From Fidelibacterota bacterium (GTDB taxonomy: Bacteria; Fidelibacterota; Marinisomatia; SCGC-AAA003-L08; D37C17), in assembly GCA_018671635.1 (NCBI GenBank), contig JABHHG010000145.1, positions 1 through 12,682 of the forward strand: 12,682 bases of DNA. The letters run 5' to 3'. The notes below the pieces were generated by a model, which saw nothing but the letters and a program-made list of their open reading frames with translations, made no database searches and was not told where the DNA came from. Below, piece by piece: positions 1-6,536 of this stretch. The first letter of the stretch is position 1; the number at the start of each line of letters is the position of its first letter. The position numbers and the translations under genes are program-made.

Positions 1-1075
1 GAAGAATTCGCTTTTGCAATGCCTCTGCAACATCTGTATGTTTATGCAGGTGGTCATCCAATGCTTTTTTTATAAAATCATTAATAAATACTCGAACGGT
101 TGGACCTTCAGGGCCCATTTCTGAAGACCCTAATTTAGTTTTGGTCTGTGATTCAAACACAGGATTCTGAACCCGTACACTCACTGCCGAAATGATGGAT
201 GCCCGAATATCTGAAGCATCATAATCCTTGCCATAAAATTCTCTCACGGTACGCACCACCGCTTCACGGAATGCCGCTAAATGAGTGCCCCCTTGGGTGG
301 TATTTTGTCCATTTACAAATGCATGATATTCTTCGCCATATTGTTCACCATGGGTAATGGCAACTTCAATATCATCTCCCCGTAAATGGATGATTGGATA
401 TCTAATTTTTTCCGTGTCTGACTTCCGCGACAGAAAATCAAAAAGTCCATTTTCAGAGAAATATTTATCACCATTGAAATTGATGGTAAGACCGGCGTTT
501 AGATATACGTAATTCCAAATTTGGTCTTGAATATATTCAGGTAAAAAACGATAGTTTTTAAATATACTATCATCGGGCGTAAAACTAATTTTAGTACCAT
601 TTCGTACCGTAATCTTTTCAATGGGATCATCATGGGTTAATTCACCAGATTTGAATTGGGCGGCTTTGGATTCTCCATCTCTAACGGATTGAACCCAAAA
701 ATTATCAGACAAGGCATTCACCGCCTTTGTGCCCACTCCATTAAGTCCCACAGATTTCTGGAAGGCTTCAGAGTCATACTTACCGCCAGTGTTTATTTTT
801 GACACACAATCAATAACTTTCCCTAATGGGATTCCTCGTCCATAATCACGAATAACCGCTTTCTTATCACTAATTTTTACATCAATAGTTTTGCCAAAAC
901 CCATCACATATTCATCAATACTATTATCAATTATTTCTTTAATGAGAATATAAATACCATCATCAACGGCAGAACCATCTCCCAATTTCCCGATGTACAT
1001 TCCAGGGCGAAGGCGAATATGCTCCTTCCAATCAAGAGATTTTATGCTACTTTCATCATATTTTGGATTTGCCAT
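1..1075 (-). CDS. parE: DNA topoisomerase IV subunit B (ParE), N-terminal part, cut by left edge
   Basis: This is the ATPase subunit of a type IIA topoisomerase, which acts with ParC to unlink daughter chromosomes. About 358 residues are visible from the ATG at 1075, with no stop before the window edge. The GHKL ATP site is intact: EIIDNSIDE with E47 and N51, RDYGRGIP with D77, and the ATP lid [20 protein letters not shown] at 98-116. The transducer domain follows, with [15 protein letters not shown] (251-265) and QTKTKLGSS (310-318). The N-terminal [18 protein letters not shown] resembles the ParE-like type seen in Bacteroidetes, so I prefer ParE to GyrB; without the C-terminal half the choice is likely, not certain. 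A GGGAG sequence lies about 10 nt before the start, in the 17-nt gap after the DUF885 gene, which suggests co-transcription with it. Confidence 0.93.
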   Translation of the reverse strand, partial: MANPKYDESSIKSLDWKEHIRLRPGMYIGKLGDGSAVDDGIYILIKEIIDNSIDEYVMGFGKTIDVKISDKKAVIRDYGRGIPLGKVIDCVSKINTGGKYDSEAFQKSVGLNGVGTKAVNALSDNFWVQSVRDGESKAAQFKSGELTHDDPIEKITVRNGTKISFTPDDSIFKNYRFLPEYIQDQIWNYVYLNAGLTINFNGDKYFSENGLFDFLSRKSDTEKIRYPIIHLRGDDIEVAITHGEQYGEEYHAFVNGQNTTQGGTHLAAFREAVVRTVREFYGKDYDASDIRASIISAVSVRVQNPVFESQTKTKLGSSEMGPEGPTVRVFINDFIKKALDDHLHKHTDVAEALQKRIL

Positions 1076-1092
1076 ACTTCTACTGCTCCCTA

Positions 1093-2793
1093 TTAATTTA
1101 AAATCACTTTTCTAAGTTGAGAAATGGGGATACTACCTTCATTTAAAATTCGAGAATGAAATTCTCTAAAACTAAAAATATTTTTATTTTTACGTTTATA
1201 ATCTGAGAAGAGTCGCTCCATTTCAATTCCCCCAATAAACTGTTGTGTAAAATGAAGTGGATTCTCTTCAATATTGTCCGCAAATTCCTGGGCATCCTTT
1301 TTATCGATGTTGATTTTTTCAGCCAACTCATTTACTATGTTTATTTTATCTAATTGATGATAGCCAATTTGTAACTCCATCCAAGAAAGCCCTGCAATTT
1401 GTAAAGCTTGATTCAAAGATGTTAAGGTATAGGCATAATTCTCACCACCACCGAATCCAGAATCTATAAAATATGACGACGAATATTGTTGCCATCCATA
1501 TTTTGTCACATTATTTTGAATAATTTGACGAAGTAATTCTAAATTTTTAGAGAGTGATTGCTGAAGCTGGAGACCTCCAGGAGAAAGATCTTTCATCACC
1601 ATTAATTCTAATTCAAAGCGATTTAAAGTAGGTATTGTTTTATTTTCTTCATTGAGTGGATTAACTAAATATTCCACATCTTTATTATTGCTATTCAGCT
1701 GAAATCGCCCCACTCGAGCAAATGTAGATGAAATGGAGTACTCTTCATCAAAGCGAATTTGGATATTAGGAATCGTAGTTACAAAGAGTTCTTGATTTTT
1801 TTTCAACTCATCCTGAACCTTTTTAGAGGCGGCATACACAGACGAAATATATTCTTGCGGACTCACCTCACTATTGTCCAATTCTTCTAATACCCAATAA
1901 ATAACAGAAAGAGAATCATCTCGGTCCACCCATACTGGCTCATCATTTTTCTGTAAATAAAATGGCAGGGATAAATCAAAAAGTTGATTTTGAATTTTCA
2001 TCATTCGCTTTTCTGCTAAATGAGAAATTTTTCCAATGGAATATGATTCACCCACATGATGTGTAAATAGATTTTCAAATAAAGAAGGTTCCATTTTATA
2101 ATCAACTTTTTCTAATTTAGTATATTCTTCATCCACCCATTGTTTGTATCTTTTCAGTCCTCTTTGTATATTCCTAATATGTAAATCAATCTTATCTAAG
2201 GTTTGATTATCAGACATTATCTTAATGGGTAATTCATCTAGGAGAATATTCAACGCATCTATAATTTTTGATACTTTTATTTCATGAAAACTTGAATGAA
2301 ATTTTAAATTTTCATAGGCATCATCTAATACCGAATTACTCACACCCAAACGTTGCTCTAATGCATGGGTACGTTCATTCATATTCAAATAATCTAAATC
2401 CACTAATGCCACTAATCCATTATAAATCATTTCAGGATATAAACTGGCATCCCATTCATACCGTCTTTCAGATTGTAAAGAATAGACTTCCCGTGCCAAA
2501 AATTCAGTGAGAATCGTATGATTCACGAACTCAACTTGGGGAAGTTTAGTTTCGTCTATCTGTGAGAGTTCAATTCGAAACCGTTGAACATCCGCCAAGT
2601 ATTCTTCTCGTGCATCTGTATCTAAGCGACGAAAGGTTGTATTGTATTCATCTGAACCATAGCGCGTGGATTCAACCGGGCGAAACTTAAAATACCAATC
2701 CGTAAATGCAGTTTCCAAATCCGTATATGATTTAACATAGGATTGACTACAGCTAAAAATTTGAACAACAAGGAATAATAAGGTGAATTTCAT
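1093..2793 (-). CDS. DUF885-family lipoprotein, probable catalytically degenerate metallopeptidase homologue
   Basis: The protein has 566 residues, the usual size for DUF885 proteins, which are normally secreted zinc-peptidase-like enzymes. The N-terminus [15 protein letters not shown] looks like a lipoprotein signal peptide with the lipidated Cys at 15, so the protein should be anchored on the outer side of a membrane. The N-terminal RYGSDEYN stretch and the C-terminal [19 protein letters not shown] fit the family. The usual HExxPGHHLQ zinc motif is replaced by [12 protein letters not shown] (about residues 400-411): both the HE and the GHH ligands are gone. The later EGWALY-like motif survives loosely as GENYAY (residues 450-455), keeping a Glu. 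I infer a pseudoenzyme with a binding or structural role. I chose the ATG at 2793; the GTG directly before it (2796) is also open. No clear Shine-Dalgarno sequence is visible. It sits 59 nt after nadK and 17 nt before parE. Confidence 0.75.
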   Translation of the reverse strand: MKFTLLFLVVQIFSCSQSYVKSYTDLETAFTDWYFKFRPVESTRYGSDEYNTTFRRLDTDAREEYLADVQRFRIELSQIDETKLPQVEFVNHTILTEFLAREVYSLQSERRYEWDASLYPEMIYNGLVALVDLDYLNMNERTHALEQRLGVSNSVLDDAYENLKFHSSFHEIKVSKIIDALNILLDELPIKIMSDNQTLDKIDLHIRNIQRGLKRYKQWVDEEYTKLEKVDYKMEPSLFENLFTHHVGESYSIGKISHLAEKRMMKIQNQLFDLSLPFYLQKNDEPVWVDRDDSLSVIYWVLEELDNSEVSPQEYISSVYAASKKVQDELKKNQELFVTTIPNIQIRFDEEYSISSTFARVGRFQLNSNNKDVEYLVNPLNEENKTIPTLNRFELELMVMKDLSPGGLQLQQSLSKNLELLRQIIQNNVTKYGWQQYSSSYFIDSGFGGGENYAYTLTSLNQALQIAGLSWMELQIGYHQLDKINIVNELAEKINIDKKDAQEFADNIEENPLHFTQQFIGGIEMERLFSDYKRKNKNIFSFREFHSRILNEGSIPISQLRKVILN

Positions 2794-2852
2794 CACCGAA
2801 AATTTATGAGATTCCGTCGATATAAATAAATTATTCTTCGGATTTTTTGCAA

Positions 2853-3728
2853 TTATCTCAAATTACCAGTCCACCCCATTTTTGAACGGAGTGTATGGAA
2901 ATAATTATTTCCCGGTAATGATATAAACTGAATTATTCGGGATGATTTTTTGATTTCTAATTTGGTACTACCCTTAATGGCGAAGCGTATTTGCCCATCA
3001 ATAGTGCAAGCAATCCCTTCATAATCTTCAGTAAAGGAAGCCTCAATAATCTCATTTGCCGGTAAAACTATAGGGCGAGCTGACAAACTGTGTGGGCAAA
3101 TTGGGGTTACGGTGATAGTGTCAATGGTGGGAGTAATTATAGGTCCACCAGCAGAGAGGGAATATGCCGTAGAACCCGTTGGTGTAGAAAAAATAAGTCC
3201 ATCACTTTCATAGGTATTTAAATATTCTCCAGAAACCGTAATTTCAGTTTTTAGGATTCTTCCGGAATGACCATGATCAACCACAATATCATTGAGTGCA
3301 TGATACCCACCACTTTTTCCATTTAAACTTGAAAGGTGTAATGACAACATCATTCGATTTTCGATGGAATAATTCTGATTTGAAATATACTCAATAGCTT
3401 CTGCCATCGTTTGACGAGTACTTTCAGCTAAAAAACCTAAACCACCAATATGGATTCCTAAAATCGGCTTCATATTCTCTTCCATTCGTCGTGCGGTAGA
3501 AAGAAGTGTACCGTCACCTCCAATAGTTAGAATAATATCGCAGGTTTCAACCAATTCACTAAACTCTAATGAATCAATTCCTACCTTCACTTTCCCCGCA
3601 TCTTCATCTTCTTCATAATCCGATGAAATAAAACAGGAATGCCCTGCATTTACAATCACCGGAAAAATTGAATTTACAATTTCATAAAAACGGGATTTTC
3701 TAAAATTCCCAGTGAGTCCAATAATCAT
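2853..3728 (-). CDS. nadK: NAD kinase
   Basis: This enzyme phosphorylates NAD+ to NADP+ in the cytoplasm. At 291 residues it has the normal bacterial length. Family signatures are all present: the nucleotide-phosphate-binding TIGGDGTLL (68-76, with D72), GIHIGGLGFLAE (91-102), the ALND motif (144-147), and SDGLIFSTPTGSTAYSLSAG followed by GPI (175-197), then CPHSLSARPIV (211-221). The ATG overlaps the stop of xseB by four bases (ATGA at 3725-3728), a classic translational-coupling junction, so its expression should follow exonuclease VII. The pairing of nadK with xseB in one operon is common in bacteria. No key residue is missing. Confidence 0.96.
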   Translation of the reverse strand: MIIGLTGNFRKSRFYEIVNSIFPVIVNAGHSCFISSDYEEDEDAGKVKVGIDSLEFSELVETCDIILTIGGDGTLLSTARRMEENMKPILGIHIGGLGFLAESTRQTMAEAIEYISNQNYSIENRMMLSLHLSSLNGKSGGYHALNDIVVDHGHSGRILKTEITVSGEYLNTYESDGLIFSTPTGSTAYSLSAGGPIITPTIDTITVTPICPHSLSARPIVLPANEIIEASFTEDYEGIACTIDGQIRFAIKGSTKLEIKKSSRIIQFISLPGNNYFHTLRSKMGWTGNLR

Positions 3729-3946
3729 ATTCCAGGGACTTCCTTCAATTCATTATTCTCATTAACTAAAGTAGTGATTCTTTCTTCAGCCGCGACCAAT
3801 TTAGATTTACAGGCATGAGTCAACTTTATACCATCCTCATATAATTTTACCATCTCATCTAAGGAGGTTGATCCAGATTCTAATTTCTCAATGACTTTCT
3901 CAAGGGAAAGCATAGATGCTTCAAATGATATTTCTTTGCTTGACAT
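3725..3946 (-). CDS. xseB: Exodeoxyribonuclease VII small subunit
   Basis: This 73-residue protein binds XseA as a multi-copy small subunit; together they degrade single-stranded DNA into oligonucleotides. The sequence FEASMLSLEKVIEKLESG followed by SLDEMVKLYEDGIKL is the conserved helical core of the XseB family. The end is charged and helical (AAEERITTLVNENNEL). The start lies one base after the xseA stop, and the stop overlaps the nadK start by four bases, so the gene is fully embedded in the operon. The Shine-Dalgarno match before it is weak (AGAGAAA), so its translation may depend on ribosomes finishing xseA. Confidence 0.95.
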   Translation of the reverse strand: MSSKEISFEASMLSLEKVIEKLESGSTSLDEMVKLYEDGIKLTHACKSKLVAAEERITTLVNENNELKEVPGI

Positions 3947-3947
3947 T

Positions 3948-5156
3948 TTATTTTTTCTCTACTTTATTCACAGTTGTATTCGCAATACGATTTGAAAAAT
4001 GGATATTGATTTCATCCCCGTTTAGTAAAGGTGAATTTGGTTTAACAATATTTCCATCCGTTCCATACACTAAGGAAAATCCTCGATTCAAAACACCCTT
4101 GGGATTCAAAACGTGCAATTTTTCACTTTTCACTTCTAGTTTTTTACTAAATTTATCCATTGATGAACGAGCAAAATTTACAAGCGCAGTAGCGAAATTA
4201 TTGAATTTTTCTTTATTCTTATTAAAAAAAACTTCAGGTTTATGAAAGCCATAGGATAAAATAGCCATTTCTATGGTTTGATATTGACTCAATATATACG
4301 ATTGTACATACCCCAATAACCGCTCTTCTTGTTCATCTAAATATTGAGCTAAATCATCTCGAACTGGCGATAACAGCTCTGCCGCAGCAGATGGTGTGGG
4401 TGCCCGTAAATCAGCGGCAAAATCTGAAAGGGTAAAATCTGTTTCATGTCCCACTGCAGAGATAATAGGAATTTTTGAATTGGCAATGGCACGCACCAAA
4501 CGTTCATCATTGAAACACCATAAATCTTCCATAGAGCCACCACCTCTACCAATAATGATTGCATCCACTGGAATGATATGTGCATTAATATCCTCAATAC
4601 TTTTCACAAGGGATTCTACTGCAATATCACCTTGTACCAATGATGGGCGAAGCATAATATGAATATGTGGCGAACGACGATTAATTACATTAATAATATC
4701 TCGAATTACTGAACCATCAGCAGATGTAATTACACCAATTTTTTCTGGATATACTGGAATTTTCTTTTTTATAACAGCATCAAATAATCCCTCAGATTCT
4801 AATTTCTTTTTTAGGCGTTCGTACGCTTCCCATAAATCACCTTGCCCAGAAATATGAATATTTTTGACTTTAAATTGAAATTGTCCACGAGGTGAATATA
4901 GACTGACGGATCCAAATAATGTTACCTTTTGTCCATTTTCTGGAATGAACGCAAGCTTCTGTGCATCATGAGAAAATAAGACCGATGATATTTCACCGGA
5001 AGCATCCTTTAAGATGAAATAAATATGCCCCGAGCTATATTGTCGCAATGAACTAATTTCACCTTCAACCCATACATGCGAAAACTTATTCTCTAGCAAG
5101 AACTTTGCTTGATTATTTAACTGACTAACAGATAAAATGGTTTGTTGGGTATCCAT
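3948..5156 (-). CDS. xseA: Exodeoxyribonuclease VII large subunit
   Basis: This is the catalytic subunit of exonuclease VII, used in DNA repair and ssDNA clearance. Domain order over 402 residues: an N-terminal OB fold (about 5-105, with the WVEGEISSLR signature), the catalytic core (about 128-262) with GVITSADGSVIRDII, IIGRGGGSMEDLWCFNDE (201-218) and GHETDFTLSDFAADLRAPTP (236-255), a long coiled coil (about 265-345) that holds XseB, and the C-terminal LNPKGVLNRGFSLVY. The start is well fixed: an in-frame TAG lies two codons upstream, and there is no other plausible start codon before the conserved SVSQLN. The start is odd because the only Shine-Dalgarno-like bases (AGGA) are one base from the ATG, and a strong terminator hairpin ends just upstream. 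It heads the xseA-xseB-nadK string. Confidence 0.97.
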   Translation of the reverse strand: MDTQQTILSVSQLNNQAKFLLENKFSHVWVEGEISSLRQYSSGHIYFILKDASGEISSVLFSHDAQKLAFIPENGQKVTLFGSVSLYSPRGQFQFKVKNIHISGQGDLWEAYERLKKKLESEGLFDAVIKKKIPVYPEKIGVITSADGSVIRDIINVINRRSPHIHIMLRPSLVQGDIAVESLVKSIEDINAHIIPVDAIIIGRGGGSMEDLWCFNDERLVRAIANSKIPIISAVGHETDFTLSDFAADLRAPTPSAAAELLSPVRDDLAQYLDEQEERLLGYVQSYILSQYQTIEMAILSYGFHKPEVFFNKNKEKFNNFATALVNFARSSMDKFSKKLEVKSEKLHVLNPKGVLNRGFSLVYGTDGNIVKPNSPLLNGDEINIHFSNRIANTTVNKVEKK

Positions 5157-5160
5157 ATCC

Positions 5161-5196
5161 TAAAAATAAGAACCGCCAGCTACGAATAGCTGACGG
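5161..5196 (-). terminator. Intrinsic terminator between the serS-HU-COX24 string and xseA
   Basis: Read on the minus strand, the stem CCGTCAGCTA (5196-5187) pairs with TAGCTGGCGG (5182-5173) over ten base pairs, one of them G-U, closed by a TTCG tetraloop. It is followed by the T-rich run TTCTTATTTTT. This is a textbook rho-independent terminator in the direction of all the genes. It ends the string that finishes with the small basic-protein gene. Its T-run stops four bases before the xseA ATG, so it may also act as an attenuator or leader structure for xseA. Confidence 0.88.
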
Positions 5197-5213
5197 CCTA
5201 ATTTAACTTTTTC

Positions 5214-5255
5214 TATAGTTTGAATTGTCCCACTCGTATGGGGAACTCTACTATA
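5214..5255 (-). other. Long imperfect RNA hairpin in the 3' untranslated region
   Basis: On the minus strand, TATAGT (5255-5250) pairs with ACTATA (5219-5214), GAGTT with AATTC (one G-U pair), and CCCAT with GTGGG (one U-G pair) around an ACGA loop. This gives about 16 base pairs broken by small internal bulges over 42 nt. It lies 13 nt after the stop of the COX24-type gene and 17 nt before the terminator stem. It has no T-run of its own, so it is not a simple second terminator. It could stabilise the mRNA 3' end, bind a protein, or belong to the leader of xseA. The pairing is visible; the function is unknown. Confidence 0.55.
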
Positions 5256-5268
5256 TTTTATCGACAAT

Positions 5269-5361
5269 TTACTTTTTCTTTTTATGTCGATTTGCACGAA
5301 GACGTTTCTTACGCTTATGCGTATTCATCTTTCTCTTTTTGCGTTTTTTACCGCACGGCAT
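5269..5361 (-). CDS. 30-residue AURKAIP1/COX24-type basic ribosomal protein
   Basis: This tiny gene encodes a protein with 18 Lys/Arg among 30 residues, starting MPCGKKRKKRKMNTHKRKKR and ending LRANRHKKKK. The order MPxGKKRKxxK, THKRKKRLR, NRHKKK is the pattern of the short AURKAIP1/COX24-domain proteins of Bacteroidetes-type genomes, which are related to mycobacterial bS22 and mitochondrial mS38 of the small ribosomal subunit. Very high positive charge fits rRNA binding. The start is supported by an AGGAG Shine-Dalgarno sequence (5371-5375) nine bases upstream. It lies 17 nt after the HU-type gene and is followed by two hairpins, so it is the last gene of the string. An internal Met at residue 12 is an unlikely alternative start. 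Its length makes it easy for gene callers to miss. Confidence 0.85.
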   Translation of the reverse strand: MPCGKKRKKRKMNTHKRKKRLRANRHKKKK

Positions 5362-5370
5362 ATAATCTAT

Positions 5371-5375
5371 CTCCT
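5371..5375 (-). promoter_or_regulatory. Shine-Dalgarno sequence of the 30-residue basic protein gene
   Basis: On the minus strand the bases read AGGAG, nine bases before the ATG at 5361 and just after the stop of the HU-type gene. It is one of the best ribosome-binding matches in the window. It both supports the reality of the tiny gene and fixes its start at the first rather than the second Met. Confidence 0.75.
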
Positions 5376-5378
5376 ATT

Positions 5379-5672
5379 TTAAAACCCTCTAAGTAAAGCC
5401 TTATTTACTCTATCTTTTAATAATTTTGAAACCTTGAATGAAGGTACAAATCTTTCTTTTAGTTTAACCACCTCTCGTGTTGCTGGATTATGAGCATCAC
5501 GGGCAGATCTTTTTTTAACGATGAAACTTCCAAAGCCTCTTATATCGACTCTCTCACCATTTGAAAGAGATGTAATCACAGATTGTATCACTCCCTCAAG
5601 AACAGCTTCAGTTTCCACCTTTGTCAATCCTGTTGCGGTAGCCACTTCATCAATTATATCAGCTTTTGTCAT
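5379..5672 (-). CDS. HU/IHF-family DNA-binding protein
   Basis: This is a small histone-like protein that binds and bends DNA as a dimer in the nucleoid. It has 97 residues, close to the family norm of about 90-100. The N-terminal helices begin MTKADIIDEVATATGLTK; the signature RGFGSFIVKKRSARDAHNPATRE follows at about 45-67, carrying the flexible DNA-gripping arm with the intercalating Pro in HNPAT. The C-terminal strand and helix read FVPSFKVSKLLKDRVN. It ends in a short extra tail, ALLRGF. HU and IHF subunits cannot be told apart reliably here, so no symbol is given. Its ATG shares a base with the sppA stop (TAATG), after a G-rich stretch inside the sppA end, so translation is probably coupled to sppA. 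Confidence 0.94.
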   Translation of the reverse strand: MTKADIIDEVATATGLTKVETEAVLEGVIQSVITSLSNGERVDIRGFGSFIVKKRSARDAHNPATREVVKLKERFVPSFKVSKLLKDRVNKALLRGF

Positions 5673-6535
5673 TAATTTCCACCCCCGTAATATAAACTAT
5701 ATTCTGGTAACGGAAATATACCCAAATTTGAAAAAGGTAGGTTTATCTGCTTGCTATTTAAAAGGATATCAATTATACCTTCATCTTCAACTTTTGGATA
5801 AATCAATGTGGGCTTTTCATCAAAACCCGCTAATTGTGTAACCAAGCGAATTGCATTATCATAGGTGCCAATAATATCCACCAACCCCAGACGTAATGCT
5901 TGCTCTCCACTATATACTTGTCCCGTGGCTAATGTTGCAGCCTCATCATAAGACATCCCTCTCTCATATGCAACGGTGCGGACAAACTGTGTATGTAAAT
6001 TATCTACTAAATCTTGAAAGTATGATAAGTCTGCTTTAGTGGGCTTGCGTGCAAAATTGCCCGCATCTTTTAATGCTCCACTTTTAACTGATTGAAATGC
6101 TAAGCCCACTTTATCCAATAAGTCTGCTGCAATTGGGTATGACATAATCACCCCGATTGAGCCTGTTGCAGTACCTTTATTAGCGATGATAGTGTCTGCA
6201 CCTGCAGCAATATAATATCCTCCTGATGCGGCCACACTCCCCATAGATGCAATTATAGGCTTAATATTTGCTTCTGAAATTTCTTTCACTTTTTCATAAA
6301 TTTCTTGACTGGCTGCCACCCCACCGCCTGGGGTATTTAGGCGAATTAAAATGGCATCGATATCTTCTCGCTCTGCAAAATCATTCAGCTCTTCAACAAT
6401 TTCTTCCGAAGCCATGATAGCTTCAGAAATATTAATTACCCCAATTTGTGGACCAAAATGAAATTTGGGGAAAGGTAAAAATGAGAGTAGAAATAAAAAT
6501 ACTATTCCACCTAAAACCATCCATTTTTTGTTCAT
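5672..6535 (-). CDS. sppA: Signal peptide peptidase SppA, short form
   Basis: This is a membrane-anchored serine protease of the S49 family that digests leftover signal peptides and other membrane-embedded peptides. It has 287 residues, the single-domain short form rather than the roughly 600-residue tandem form of E. coli. One N-terminal membrane anchor is visible (about 5-23, MVLGGIVFLFLLSFLPF). The catalytic Ser/Lys dyad is assignable: Ser104 in MGSVAASGGYYIA and Lys156 in KSGALKDAGN. The spacing of 52 matches what I recall for Bacillus SppA. The core motif TATGSIGVIM follows at 122-131, and TGQVYSGEQALRLGLVD (204-220) is the typical C-terminal motif. The start is one base after the mltD stop, with GGAAGAG about eight bases upstream. 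Its place after a lytic transglycosylase points to a shared envelope-maintenance theme. Confidence 0.95.
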   Translation of the reverse strand: MNKKWMVLGGIVFLFLLSFLPFPKFHFGPQIGVINISEAIMASEEIVEELNDFAEREDIDAILIRLNTPGGGVAASQEIYEKVKEISEANIKPIIASMGSVAASGGYYIAAGADTIIANKGTATGSIGVIMSYPIAADLLDKVGLAFQSVKSGALKDAGNFARKPTKADLSYFQDLVDNLHTQFVRTVAYERGMSYDEAATLATGQVYSGEQALRLGLVDIIGTYDNAIRLVTQLAGFDEKPTLIYPKVEDEGIIDILLNSKQINLPFSNLGIFPLPEYSLYYGGGN

Positions 6536-6536
6536 A

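Noticed and set aside
1..1075. GyrB instead of ParE for the left-edge gene.
   Set aside because: The [19 protein letters not shown]-terminus fits the ParE-like type better; the missing C-terminal half leaves some doubt.
2794..2796. GTG as the start of the DUF885 gene, adding one residue before the ATG.
   Set aside because: It is open and adjacent, but ATG is the stronger start codon and the lipoprotein signal peptide begins naturally at MKFTLLF.
2794..2852. Terminator between nadK and the DUF885 gene, built on TCCG and CGGA.
   Set aside because: The stem is only four pairs with a long loop and no T-run; the two genes are more likely co-transcribed.
4349..4597. An 82-codon open frame on the minus strand inside xseA, and other open frames on the plus strand across the window.
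   Set aside because: They overlap well-conserved coding sequence, have low-complexity products unlike known families and no convincing ribosome-binding sites; they are shadow frames.
5197..5268. Promoter for xseA using TATAGT or TATAGA as a -10 box.
   Set aside because: No matching -35 element lies at 16-18 bases, and these TATAG sequences are the outer arms of the hairpin at 5214-5255.
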